In this document: in pieces, positions 56,326-64,000 of the stretch | Position numbering within the stretch: position 1 is the first letter of the stretch | Layout of the letters: every line of letters starts with the position of its first letter | Source: Nocardioides renjunii | GTDB lineage: Bacteria > Actinomycetota > Actinomycetes > Propionibacteriales > Nocardioidaceae | Assembly (NCBI RefSeq): GCF_034661175.1 | Contig: NZ_CP141058.1 | Span: 372,001 to 436,000 of the forward strand | Direction of reading: 5' to 3' | Length of the DNA: 64,000 nucleotides | Notes under the pieces: model-generated | Database searches by the model: none | What the model saw: the letters and a program-made list of their open reading frames with translations, nothing else | What the model was told of the DNA's origin: nothing | Translations under genes and position numbers: made by a program

Positions 56326-59300
56326 TCAAGGCTCGCTCGTCAGGGTGAGGTTGTGCAGTGTCGTGGGGGTGACCGTGAGCTTCCCCCTCGTTGCCGACGA
56401 GGTCCCGCTACCGGCGCTGCCGATCAGCTCGAACTTGAAATCGAACAGCGAAAGGACTGCGGCGGCGCCTCCTGCGACTTTCTTGCCTGCGGCCATGAGC
56501 ATAGCTATGACAGCGTCGGTGGCAGACTCCTTGCCGCCTGAGGACAGAGTGATCGACCCGTTCGCGCCGAGCTTCATGTCATTGGAAAACTTGAACTCGT
56601 GCGTGAGGGCGTCGCCGGGGCGGGGCACCAAGGTGCCGGTCAGCAGCAAGTTCAAGTGTGGCCGCCCAGTCGGAACCGACACGTGGGACCCCAGGGTGAC
56701 CGATGCAGTGTCAGGTGCGATGAGATGGTCGATCCAGGTCGCAAGGCTCGGGATGTCGAGCCACGGCACGCCCAGCCTCGCACGGGAAACGACACTCTTC
56801 CCGCTCGGATTGACGACCAAGTGCGGGACGACCATCAGGGACGTGTCCAGAGGCAGAGGCGCCGGCGCCTGACCTACACCCCTAGCGATGGGGACTGAGA
56901 GGAGAGTGCTGTCCTGCGGCATCGAGACCGGTTCGCTCGTCTGCAGCCAGGAGAAGTTCAGCTGGAGTGTGCCGTCAAGGGGCTGCGCAAGCGTGCTGCC
57001 TTCTTGGCGGAGTTCGCTGGTGACGTGAACGTTGACTCTTGCTGTCGGTGGCGGACCCTGTGATCCGCGGGTGACGCCGAACAGCACGGACTTGGTGTTC
57101 TCGAAAGGGTCGGCGGGCCGCACTTCGTCGGCCGTGCCCCCGGAGGTGCGGCGAGGCCTACCTGTCTGGATCGGCACGGGAACGGAGATCTGCTCGTCCA
57201 TTTCCTGAGCGATGGGCAGGGCACCTCCCAGGACCGTTGGATTTTGGATGCTGGTGAGGCCGGATGGCCCGCCAGGGGCGGCGGGACGTCCAGCCCTCAG
57301 GATCCCTGCGGCCTCGGAAGCGTTCGCGCCTGCCTGTGCTGCTGCGTTCGCCGCCCCCGCCATGGCTCCCTCGAAGTAGGCCTGCGTCATGCGCTGGGTG
57401 CCGGACAAGCCCGACAGGTCACCGAATGCGTTCGCGATCCCTAATGTCGCCAGCGCCTTGCCCATGCTCGTCGGGTCGGGCACGTCGGGGGAGTCGACAA
57501 GGTGGAGTATGGCGTCCGCGAGTGGAGCGGTCGTCAACGACTCATCCGTGGCCCGGGACCCGGTCTGGATCGCGGCAATGTCGGGTGCAGTGATCGGTAT
57601 GGGCGAGTCCTGCCAGTTCCAGAATCGGGTCAGGTCGATCTTTTCCGCGGAATTGGCGGTGCCGAGCACCGCTTCGGCGAAGACACCGCCGCTGGGCAGG
57701 GGTACGAGGTCCTCTCGTGCCTCCCCGACCGCCAGACCGCGGGACTGCAGCAGCTGCGTCCACTCGTCGTCGTCGGGGACAGCAGGCATCGCGAAGACGG
57801 CGTAGTTGTCGGTGAAGGCCACCGGTCGCGGGTCTACGGAGTAGGCCGCTGGCCGGCCATTGAGCTGGTGTTGTGAGAGAAGGTCGAAGAACTGGGCGGT
57901 GGACCTGCTCCGCCAGATGGCCTGGCTGTAGTGGAGTGCGTGTCGCTCCAGGTGGTCGACATAGCTGCGTTCGCCGAGCGCGGGCACGAGCGTCAAGATG
58001 TCGTTGGAGGTTCCTGGGGGCAACGAACACTTGAGCGACAGGATGCGCGCGTTCCTTGCCTCTGCGTCCGGCAAATTCGTGATGTCGCGTGGGCGGTAGG
58101 GGTGCGTCCCGAGGTGTGGATCATCCCACCAGCCGCTGATCGCGAACGTGACGTCGTCGTAAGCATTGTCCTCGAACCCCGGCTTGCGGTTCAGCGCAAT
58201 TGTGCAACCGTCGCGACGCATCGATCTCACGTGTTCCAGGTCCCAGAATAGGTGTCGTGCCCCGAAGAACGGCGGCGGCAAGGAGACGGTGACCGGTGGC
58301 TGATCTGAAAAGGTCAGCGTGAGGGATTCGAACTCCTCGGCACGCTGCGCGTTCTCCGTGCCCAACGTGGATGCCCAGAACACAGCGTCTGAACTGATCA
58401 GGACTCGCGCTGCATCGACGATTTCAATGCGCGCGGGGCTGCCTCCCTGTTCTAGTTTCCATGGCTCGGCGCGCACGGTGGAAGACAGTGCGAGAGCGTC
58501 GGGGTCTAGTTGCGCTGCAAGCCTGATCCGGTCGTTCAGCGCAGCGGCGCCTATCTCGTCCCTGTACCGCAGCGCAGCCGTGGAGTTTCGGAAGTCGAAG
58601 GGGGCCAACGGAACGTACAGCAGGCGCGTTGCGTCCTTTAGGGCGACGACCACTCGGTAGACCTGGACGGTTTCGTAGTAGTGGACCGATAAAGCGTGCA
58701 TATGGTTGTAGTTCGTCACGGCCCGGGTGCTGATGCGCTCAGCTTCTTCCTGGGAGACCTCCCGGACTGCCGTCGCCCGCCGGTTGCGGACGCTGGTGGC
58801 AGCGTGATGGGTCGCGTCCAGGATGTTCTGCGTCATCTCGGCGGACACATTGCGCTTTCCCTCGATTGAGGCGAAGGACGTCCCCGATGAACCCCCCACG
58901 CTGAATCCCTCGGAGGAGCCGGCGGCACCAGCGATGGGGTAGCCCATCGACTCACCGGAGGCCGCGAGGCCGCCTCCGGTACCGAGCTGCATGCCGGCAC
59001 CGAAGCCGGAGGCGGAGGAAAACCCCGTTGCTGTCTCCTCGAGGACTGCATCAACGACCTCCGATAGCGCACGGGTTCTGGTGACGTCGTTCGACAGTTC
59101 TTCGCGCTGGTCCGTGTCGTCATCGGTTCTCGCCAAGGACTTCCGTGACCAGTCGACCATCGCGATTCTCGTCGTCTCGCCGGGGGCGAGCGCGGTTGAA
59201 TGCAGAAGGCTCCCCAGCGTCACGGACTCGGCGAACCACTGCTGCTCGAACTCCAGGAGCGCGCCGATCGCAGGAAGGGTGAAACCGCGGTCCTGGTCCA

Positions 59301-59925
59301 AGGAGTCGGGCTGAAGCGGTCCGACCGGGGACAGTTCTACCTGATGGTCGTGGGTACTCCGCTGTGGCACAGGAGTCACGTAGTGGTCGAGGACAAGGAC
59401 CTGGTAAGAAGCCCTCTCGGTGGCGTAGCGACCCATTCGAGGCACCAACTTGGCGGCAGGGTCCTGGTCCTCGTCTAGACCGTTTGTGGCGCTGGTCAGC
59501 ATGCGCCGCGCAGCACGGAAGGGCGGCCATCGGACAGCGTCCGAAAGGCTTTCGATACCGGTCGCCGCACCTAGCTCGGTCGCCTGGCGGTGGGTGACAG
59601 TTCGCAGGCAGCTGAACGGACGGGACGGGAGGGGGTCGCTACCGTTCCAGTGCTTTTGATCGAGGAGGTCACGCGGAGGTGTGAGTCCACCTGCGGCCTG
59701 CAGGACGGAGGCGTGTGGTCCCCACTCACACAGGAGTTCTGCGGCGCCGAAGACCCTGCTCGTCGCTAGTTCGTGAACCGTGGCGACGTGGAGGGCCGCC
59801 AACGCGGCGACGGCGTCCGCGTTTACGCCGGCCAGGTGCCCGACGGGTAGTCGAAGAGCCTCTTGGACTGTCTCGACCGTGTCGGCTCCACCGCGGAGGC
59901 TCTGTCGCAACTCGAAGGGGTCCAT
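56326..59925 (-). CDS. Large protein of unrecognised family (1199 residues)
   Basis: I do not recognise this family. No signal peptide. The N-terminus has a helix-hairpin-helix-like LPVGHLAGVNADAVAALAAL, and a second similar stretch ESLSDAVRWPPFRAARRML. A charged helical part (LARTDDDTDQREELSNDVTR) then precedes a Gly/Ser/Ala-rich run at about 300-355 (GFGAGMQLGTGGGLAASGES). Beta-rich middle (FDFRNSTAALRYRDEIGAAA; ISGWWDDPHLGTHPYRPRDI) follows, then an Ala-rich helix (EGAMAGAANAAAQAGANASE). The C-terminal about 200 residues look like immunoglobulin-like strands plus a hydrophobic helix (VIAMLMAAGKKVAGGAAAVL). Start ATG 59925 has ggagctggacggg upstream. Divergent from the LuxR-type gene at 60125. 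The lower G+C suggests horizontal origin. Confidence 0.75.
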   Translation of the reverse strand: MDPFELRQSLRGGADTVETVQEALRLPVGHLAGVNADAVAALAALHVATVHELATSRVFGAAELLCEWGPHASVLQAAGGLTPPRDLLDQKHWNGSDPLPSRPFSCLRTVTHRQATELGAATGIESLSDAVRWPPFRAARRMLTSATNGLDEDQDPAAKLVPRMGRYATERASYQVLVLDHYVTPVPQRSTHDHQVELSPVGPLQPDSLDQDRGFTLPAIGALLEFEQQWFAESVTLGSLLHSTALAPGETTRIAMVDWSRKSLARTDDDTDQREELSNDVTRTRALSEVVDAVLEETATGFSSASGFGAGMQLGTGGGLAASGESMGYPIAGAAGSSEGFSVGGSSGTSFASIEGKRNVSAEMTQNILDATHHAATSVRNRRATAVREVSQEEAERISTRAVTNYNHMHALSVHYYETVQVYRVVVALKDATRLLYVPLAPFDFRNSTAALRYRDEIGAAALNDRIRLAAQLDPDALALSSTVRAEPWKLEQGGSPARIEIVDAARVLISSDAVFWASTLGTENAQRAEEFESLTLTFSDQPPVTVSLPPPFFGARHLFWDLEHVRSMRRDGCTIALNRKPGFEDNAYDDVTFAISGWWDDPHLGTHPYRPRDITNLPDAEARNARILSLKCSLPPGTSNDILTLVPALGERSYVDHLERHALHYSQAIWRSRSTAQFFDLLSQHQLNGRPAAYSVDPRPVAFTDNYAVFAMPAVPDDDEWTQLLQSRGLAVGEAREDLVPLPSGGVFAEAVLGTANSAEKIDLTRFWNWQDSPIPITAPDIAAIQTGSRATDESLTTAPLADAILHLVDSPDVPDPTSMGKALATLGIANAFGDLSGLSGTQRMTQAYFEGAMAGAANAAAQAGANASEAAGILRAGRPAAPGGPSGLTSIQNPTVLGGALPIAQEMDEQISVPVPIQTGRPRRTSGGTADEVRPADPFENTKSVLFGVTRGSQGPPPTARVNVHVTSELRQEGSTLAQPLDGTLQLNFSWLQTSEPVSMPQDSTLLSVPIARGVGQAPAPLPLDTSLMVVPHLVVNPSGKSVVSRARLGVPWLDIPSLATWIDHLIAPDTASVTLGSHVSVPTGRPHLNLLLTGTLVPRPGDALTHEFKFSNDMKLGANGSITLSSGGKESATDAVIAMLMAAGKKVAGGAAAVLSLFDFKFELIGSAGSGTSSATRGKLTVTPTTLHNLTLTSEP

Positions 59926-60124
59926 CCCGTCCAGCTCCTGAAGTCAAATCGACAATCAACTGGGCCTGGCGGCCCGCATCTCGCGTTCCATGTGCGGGTC
60001 CGCTGGCCAGACTGCTCCGCAAACCCATGCATGCGTTGTTGTGGGAAGTCTGTGGCGCATGGGTCCACGCTCGCCATACGCTCAAACACCTAGGCGTGCG
60101 GTCGGTGATCTAGGGGAGAAGCCG

Positions 60125-60853
60125 ATGACTCTGGGTGAGTACAGGGTGTCAAGCGGGGCCGCGGACGAACTGCTCGACCTTCTGCAGCAGATGGCACCGG
60201 GCCGGGACGTCCCCTACGCACACGGCCTGCCAGCCGTCGCCCGCGTTTTGAGGTCCGACGCGGTCGGGTGGCATGTGCTTGGAGCAGGCGGCTCCGTGTG
60301 TACGCACCTGTGGCCGATGTCGACTCTGAATGGGAGAGCAGAGGACCTGATGCGGGAGTACGGGGATACACATCCCTTGGCGAACCACTACGCCAAGACG
60401 GCATCGATGGACATCCTGACGCCAGCAGACGTGTGCTCAGGTACGGAATGGCGATCATCGATGGCTTACTCGCTGCTACGCGCCGAGTTCGGCATCTCTG
60501 AGCAGCTCGTCATCCCGACTTGTGGGGAGGGCGCCGACTTCCGCTGCTTCGTGCTTGGACGAGCGGGAGGCCGCTATTCGGATGAGGACCGGACCAACGC
60601 GTTCTGGGTGCAGCGAATGTTCCTGGCCGCGGAGCGACGTTGCCTCGGCGTGCGACCGCACAACGGCCACCCGCTGACCGAGTGTGAGTCCCGGGTGATA
60701 GCAATGCTGGGAAAGGGGCGTACGCGATACAGCACTGCTCGCGCGCTGGGCTGTTCTCCGCGCACTGTGGACAAGCACGTAGAGAACGTGTTCCGCAAGC
60801 TTGAGGTCAACAACCTGGTGGCGGCTCTCCTGGTCCTCGGCACGAACCGGTGA
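60125..60853 (+). CDS. LuxR-type HTH regulator, divergent from the 1199-residue gene
   Basis: The 242-residue protein ends in a LuxR HTH (HPLTECESRVIAMLGKGRTR, GCSPRTVDKHVENVFRKLEV, about residues 180-235). The preceding about 170 residues are an uncharacterised sensor-like domain, without the REC phosphorylation site of response regulators. ATG at 60125 is preceded by GGGGAGAAGCCG. It probably controls the divergent gene across a 199-bp gap; this is inference from arrangement only. Confidence 0.8.
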   Translation: MTLGEYRVSSGAADELLDLLQQMAPGRDVPYAHGLPAVARVLRSDAVGWHVLGAGGSVCTHLWPMSTLNGRAEDLMREYGDTHPLANHYAKTASMDILTPADVCSGTEWRSSMAYSLLRAEFGISEQLVIPTCGEGADFRCFVLGRAGGRYSDEDRTNAFWVQRMFLAAERRCLGVRPHNGHPLTECESRVIAMLGKGRTRYSTARALGCSPRTVDKHVENVFRKLEVNNLVAALLVLGTNR

Positions 60854-61042
60854 GTCACTTGCGGCGGAATGACCGTGAGGATCGCCAACGCAGCCTGATG
60901 GTGCTGGGGCTGTGGGTGCGCCGGGCAGCCTTCCGGCCGGTCCAACGTCTCGCCACCTCGAGTTACGGGCGGAAGACGGAAAGCGCGCGACAACCCGGAC
61001 GTCATGCTCGAGGCGCTGCCCGCCGTGGCAGCTGAACCACAC

Positions 61043-61756
61043 CTACGCGTCCTGTGTTCCACGCCTGACCCGCTGACCGCGGCCCGGAGCGTCGAGGTCC
61101 GCCGGTGCGGCCACTTCGCGGAGCACCCCTGCCTCGAGGAGCGCCACGCGGTCGCCGATGGCGACCGCCTCCTGCGGGTCCTCGGTCACGTACACCGTGG
61201 TGATCCCGAGGCTTTGCTGGGCCGACGTCACGAGCTCGGCCACCTCGCTCCGGAGACTGGGCTGCAGGTTGGCCAGCGGCTCATCGAGGAGCAGGGCGGC
61301 GGGGTTCTGCACGAGGGCGCGCGCCAGGGCCACACGGATCCGTTGTCCCGTGGTCAGGGTGCCGCCACGGCGCCGAAGGACACCGGTGAGGTCGACCCGG
61401 TCCGCCGCGTCGCTCGCCCGCTGCGCCACGTCCTTCTTGCCCACGCGCTGCAGCGCGAGCGGAAGCCCGATGTTCTCCAGCACGGTGAGGCTGGGTTGGA
61501 GGGCGTAGTTCTGGAACACGAGCACCATCGGCCCCACGGAAGGGTCGGCCAGCTCCCTTCCCCCAACGAGCACGCGTCCGCTCGTCACGGGAACCAGGCC
61601 CGTCAGGATCCTCAGCACCGTCGACTTGCCGGACGCCGGTGGGCCATACAGCGCGAGCAGCTCGCCGTCGGTGACTGTCAGGTCGAGCCCCGACACGGCA
61701 GGTTCGTGGGCTCCGGCGTAGCAGCACGTGACGTTCGCGAACCGGATGTCGGCCAT
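61043..61756 (-). CDS. Lone ABC-type ATPase with altered signature motif
   Basis: The 237-residue ABC ATPase resembles the nucleotide-binding part of sugar importers (MsmK/UgpC) but lacks the C-terminal regulatory domain. Walker A GPPASGKST is intact in its key residues, Q-loop VFQNYALQPSLTVLENIG, Walker B ALLLDEPLANL, H-loop replaced (TTVYVTEDPQEA has Glu where His is usual). The signature reads LTTGQRIRV instead of LSGGQRQRV. These changes may reduce activity or mark a specialised partner. No permease gene is adjacent. ATG 61756 has gaggac upstream. Confidence 0.8.
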   Translation of the reverse strand: MADIRFANVTCCYAGAHEPAVSGLDLTVTDGELLALYGPPASGKSTVLRILTGLVPVTSGRVLVGGRELADPSVGPMVLVFQNYALQPSLTVLENIGLPLALQRVGKKDVAQRASDAADRVDLTGVLRRRGGTLTTGQRIRVALARALVQNPAALLLDEPLANLQPSLRSEVAELVTSAQQSLGITTVYVTEDPQEAVAIGDRVALLEAGVLREVAAPADLDAPGRGQRVRRGTQDA

Positions 61757-62002
61757 GGTGTCCTCACTTCGGTGCCCGCGCGCTGGGACACCTGGCAATT
61801 TCGAGGGTTACGTCACACATCGTGGTCCTCCACGGCGATGGGCGCCGGGTGCTTCCCGAGACGATGGATAGTTCCCTAGAGGAGGGGTACCCAATTTTCG
61901 TCGGGATGCGCCACCTGCCCTCGACATCCGAGCCGTGGCTATCGGGGCCCGCGGGGAGCACCAACCGTCGATGACGGTCCGGTGTACCGCCGAAGGGACC
62001 AG

Positions 62003-63670
62003 ATGGACACGGACGACATCGCGCGCGTGACCCGGCAGAGCCCGGCCGACCGCCGGTTATCGACCCGGTTGGCGTACTCACCCCTGCTCATCGTCATCAC
62101 CGCGATGGCGACGGCCGGGGTGCTGATCTACGCACGGTTCCTCCTCGATCCGGCCTACCGTGGCGACCTGCTGCCGTGGCTGCTGGTCCTGGTGGCGGAA
62201 GGCGTCCTCGTCGCCCACGCGCTGCTGGCGATGTGGACGATGCTGTCGGCCACGAAGGACCCCCGCTCCTTCCAGTACTGGACCACCAAGGAGCGCCTGT
62301 ACGACGGGCCCGAGCCCGACCGGGCGTTGTCGCTCGACGGTGCCGTGGTCGGCGTCGAGGTCTTCATCACCGTCTACGGCGAGCCCGTCGAGGTCGTACG
62401 ACGCACGGTCCAGGCCGCCCTCGCCATCCGCGGACCCCACCGCACCTGGCTGCTGGACGACGGCAGCTCCGACGACATGCGAACGCTCGCCAACGAGCTC
62501 GGTTGCTACTACCTGCGACGCGTCGGCAGCGCGGGCGCCAAGGCGGGCAACATCAACCACGCCCTCACGCAGGCCAAGGGCGACTTCTTCTGCGTCTTCG
62601 ACGCCGACTTCGTCCCGCGTCCCGAGTTCATCGAGGAGGTGCTGCCCTTCTTCACCGACGAGTCCGTCGCCTTCGTCCAGACTCCGCAGACCTACGGCAA
62701 CCTCCACACGATGATCGCGCGGGGAGCCGGCTACATGCAGACCGTCTTCTACCGCTTCATCCAGCCGGGTCGCAACCACTTCAACGCGGCCTTCTGCGTC
62801 GGCACCAACGTCATGTTCCGTCGTGCGGCAGTGCACGAGATCGGCGGCATCTACACCGACTCCAAATCGGAGGACGTGTGGACCTCCCTCAAGCTGCACG
62901 AGCGGGGCTGGCGCAGCATCTTCCTCAGTCGCACCCTGGCCGTGGGCGATGCGCCGGACAGCATCGAGGCCTACTCCAAGCAGCAGCTGAGGTGGGCGAC
63001 CGGCGGCTTCGAGATCCTCCTGCGCAGCAACCCGTTCTCGAGGCGACGGCACCTGACCATGGACCAGCGCATCATGTACGCCACCACCGCCACGCACTAC
63101 CTGACCGGTATAGCGCCCGGGCTGCTGCTCCTCGTCCCGCCCATGGAGATCTACCTCGACCTCCACCCCGTTGACCTCAGCGTGGGTGTCTGGCAGTGGT
63201 TCGCCGTCTACGCCGGCTTCTACCTGATGCAGATCCTGTTGGCCTTCGCCACGCTTGGCAGCTTCCGCTGGGAGGTCCTGATGCTGGCGGCAGTCTCGTT
63301 CCCCATCTACCTCCGCGCCTTCTTCAACGCGCTCTTTCTGCGTGAGCAGAAGTGGCACGTCACTGGGACGACGAAGGCAGCGGCGTCCCCCTTCAACTTC
63401 ATCATCCCGCAGGTGCTGGCGTTCACGTTCCTGCTCGTCACCTCGGTGGTGGCCGTCTGGCAGGTGCAGCGACAGGGCGTGGTGACCCTGGGTGCCGCGT
63501 GGAACATCACGAACACGCTGATCCTCGCCGCCTTCCTCGTCGTCGCGTGGGGCGAGGCCCGCTCGGCGCGTCGCTCCCGCAAGAGCCTGAGGCGAGCCGA
63601 GACCCACCCCCTAGACGCCGTCCCGTCGTCCCGGCACCATCCGTCCACGCCCGAGGAGGCAGCAGCATGA
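62003..63670 (+). CDS. Processive family-2 glycosyltransferase (cellulose-synthase-like), membrane
   Basis: The 555-residue membrane enzyme polymerises a polysaccharide from a nucleotide sugar. Two N-terminal membrane segments, then the cytoplasmic catalytic loop with D,D,D,QxxRW: LLDDGSSDDM, FDADFVPRPEF, SEDVWTSLKLHE, and YSKQQLRWATGG. Four or five C-terminal membrane segments follow. Start ATG 62003 has AAGGGA upstream; an ATG 21 bp earlier is weaker. The stop overlaps the next gene (ATGA), which has membrane-fusion features, suggesting an export system for a surface polysaccharide. Polymer identity is unknown. Confidence 0.92.
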   Translation: MDTDDIARVTRQSPADRRLSTRLAYSPLLIVITAMATAGVLIYARFLLDPAYRGDLLPWLLVLVAEGVLVAHALLAMWTMLSATKDPRSFQYWTTKERLYDGPEPDRALSLDGAVVGVEVFITVYGEPVEVVRRTVQAALAIRGPHRTWLLDDGSSDDMRTLANELGCYYLRRVGSAGAKAGNINHALTQAKGDFFCVFDADFVPRPEFIEEVLPFFTDESVAFVQTPQTYGNLHTMIARGAGYMQTVFYRFIQPGRNHFNAAFCVGTNVMFRRAAVHEIGGIYTDSKSEDVWTSLKLHERGWRSIFLSRTLAVGDAPDSIEAYSKQQLRWATGGFEILLRSNPFSRRRHLTMDQRIMYATTATHYLTGIAPGLLLLVPPMEIYLDLHPVDLSVGVWQWFAVYAGFYLMQILLAFATLGSFRWEVLMLAAVSFPIYLRAFFNALFLREQKWHVTGTTKAAASPFNFIIPQVLAFTFLLVTSVVAVWQVQRQGVVTLGAAWNITNTLILAAFLVVAWGEARSARRSRKSLRRAETHPLDAVPSSRHHPSTPEEAAA

Positions 63671-64000
63671 CCTGGGGAAACCGATTGAGACTCCTGCTCG
63701 GCATGCTGGTCGTGCTGGCCATCTGTGCGGCGCTGACCCTCGTGGTGAATCAGCGCGAGCGTCAGGCTTTCAGCAGCAACGCCACCGTCCAAGCGGTCCA
63801 GTACCAGGTGGGGTCCGACTACGGCGGGATCATGGTCGACCAGCTCGTCGAGCCCGGCGCCGACGTCAACGAGGGCGACCGGCTGTTCACCGTGTCGAGC
63901 TTCTCACTGCAGAAGGACCTCGCCAACGGGCTCGAGCCCGTCTCCACGGCCGCCTATGAGGTGGAGCTGGACACTGGCTTGGTCACCTACCTCGCGTCGG
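63667..64000 (+). CDS. Membrane-fusion (HlyD/biotinyl-lipoyl-like) protein, 5' part (cut by window end)
   Basis: About 111 codons are visible: a single N-terminal membrane segment (RLRLLLGMLVVLAICAALTL) and then VQYQVGSDYGGIMVDQLVEP and GADVNEGDRLFTV, the lipoyl-like motif GxxVxxGDxLF of membrane-fusion proteins. It overlaps the GT2 stop by 4 bp, so it is coupled to the synthase, resembling alginate/cellulose-type export pairs. The end of the gene is beyond 64000. Confidence 0.75.
   Translation, partial: MTWGNRLRLLLGMLVVLAICAALTLVVNQRERQAFSSNATVQAVQYQVGSDYGGIMVDQLVEPGADVNEGDRLFTVSSFSLQKDLANGLEPVSTAAYEVELDTGLVTYLAS

Noticed and set aside
51291..60853. Prophage or integrative element
   Set aside because: Lower G+C and decay are suggestive, but no integrase, recombinase, phage structural gene or terminal repeats could be found.

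Overview
The window is very G+C-rich actinobacterial chromosome. GTG starts are common, genes often overlap by 4 bp (ATGA/GTGA), the word 'cgtacg' recurs, and the F420-type oxidoreductases, tmk-holB order and protein styles suggest Nocardioidaceae (Nocardioides-like). The genus is inference. No plasmid, phage, transposase, integrase, rRNA or CRISPR was found. One tRNA (Thr, CGT) is present.

Layout. (1) 1-6.3 kb: the 3' end of a secreted beta-propeller gene, a tmk-holB-alpha/beta hydrolase block, a 31-bp repeat array, an OsmC gene, tRNA-Thr and a short-chain dehydrogenase. (2) 6.4-20.2 kb: a plant-polysaccharide locus with two large secreted GH78-type (alpha-L-rhamnosidase family) enzymes sharing an operator-like box, a LacI regulator and an MFS transporter, interrupted by unrelated genes (F420-type reductase, PAP2 phosphatase, MmyB-type regulator, cyclophilin-fold lipoprotein, O-acetyltransferase, small LuxR-type protein). 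(3) 20.3-27.1 kb: a VOC protein, then a carbohydrate ABC importer (binding protein plus two permeases), its LacI regulator and a divergent GH2 glycosidase, with the same 14-bp operator in both control regions. (4) 27.1-32.7 kb: a PLP enzyme, an F420-type PPOX protein and an overlapping zwf-edd-eda operon (Entner-Doudoroff). (5) 32.8-46.6 kb: a ROK regulator, two LacI regulators with the same recognition helix, a YtfQ/YtfR/YtfT/YjfF-type pentose/furanose importer, araB, araD, araA and an aldo/keto reductase. A 0.45-kb palindromic satellite and two LacI-type operators lie ahead of it. (6) 46.7-51.3 kb: a small Cys-rich protein, a PspC protein, a hydrolase-TetR pair with three matching operators, a cold-shock/DUF1294 fusion, and a divergent SDR/MmyB-regulator pair. 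(7) 51.3-60.9 kb: a lower-G+C accessory stretch with a decayed gene, two propeller-like lipoproteins, a frameshifted hydrolase, a 1199-residue protein of unknown family and a divergent LuxR-type regulator. (8) 61-64 kb: a lone ABC ATPase, then a processive GT2 glycosyltransferase overlapping a membrane-fusion-like gene cut by the window end.

How it fits together. Regions 2, 3 and 5 are three sugar-scavenging modules: surface glycosidases release rhamnose, other sugars and arabinose from plant-type glycans, dedicated importers take them up, and separate LacI regulators acting on three different operator types control them. Arabinose is converted by AraA-AraB-AraD to xylulose 5-phosphate, and hexoses can pass through Zwf-Edd-Eda. 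The most unusual material is the palindromic satellite with covarying arms, the 31-bp array that flips orientation, and the 1199-residue unknown protein with its adjacent regulator.
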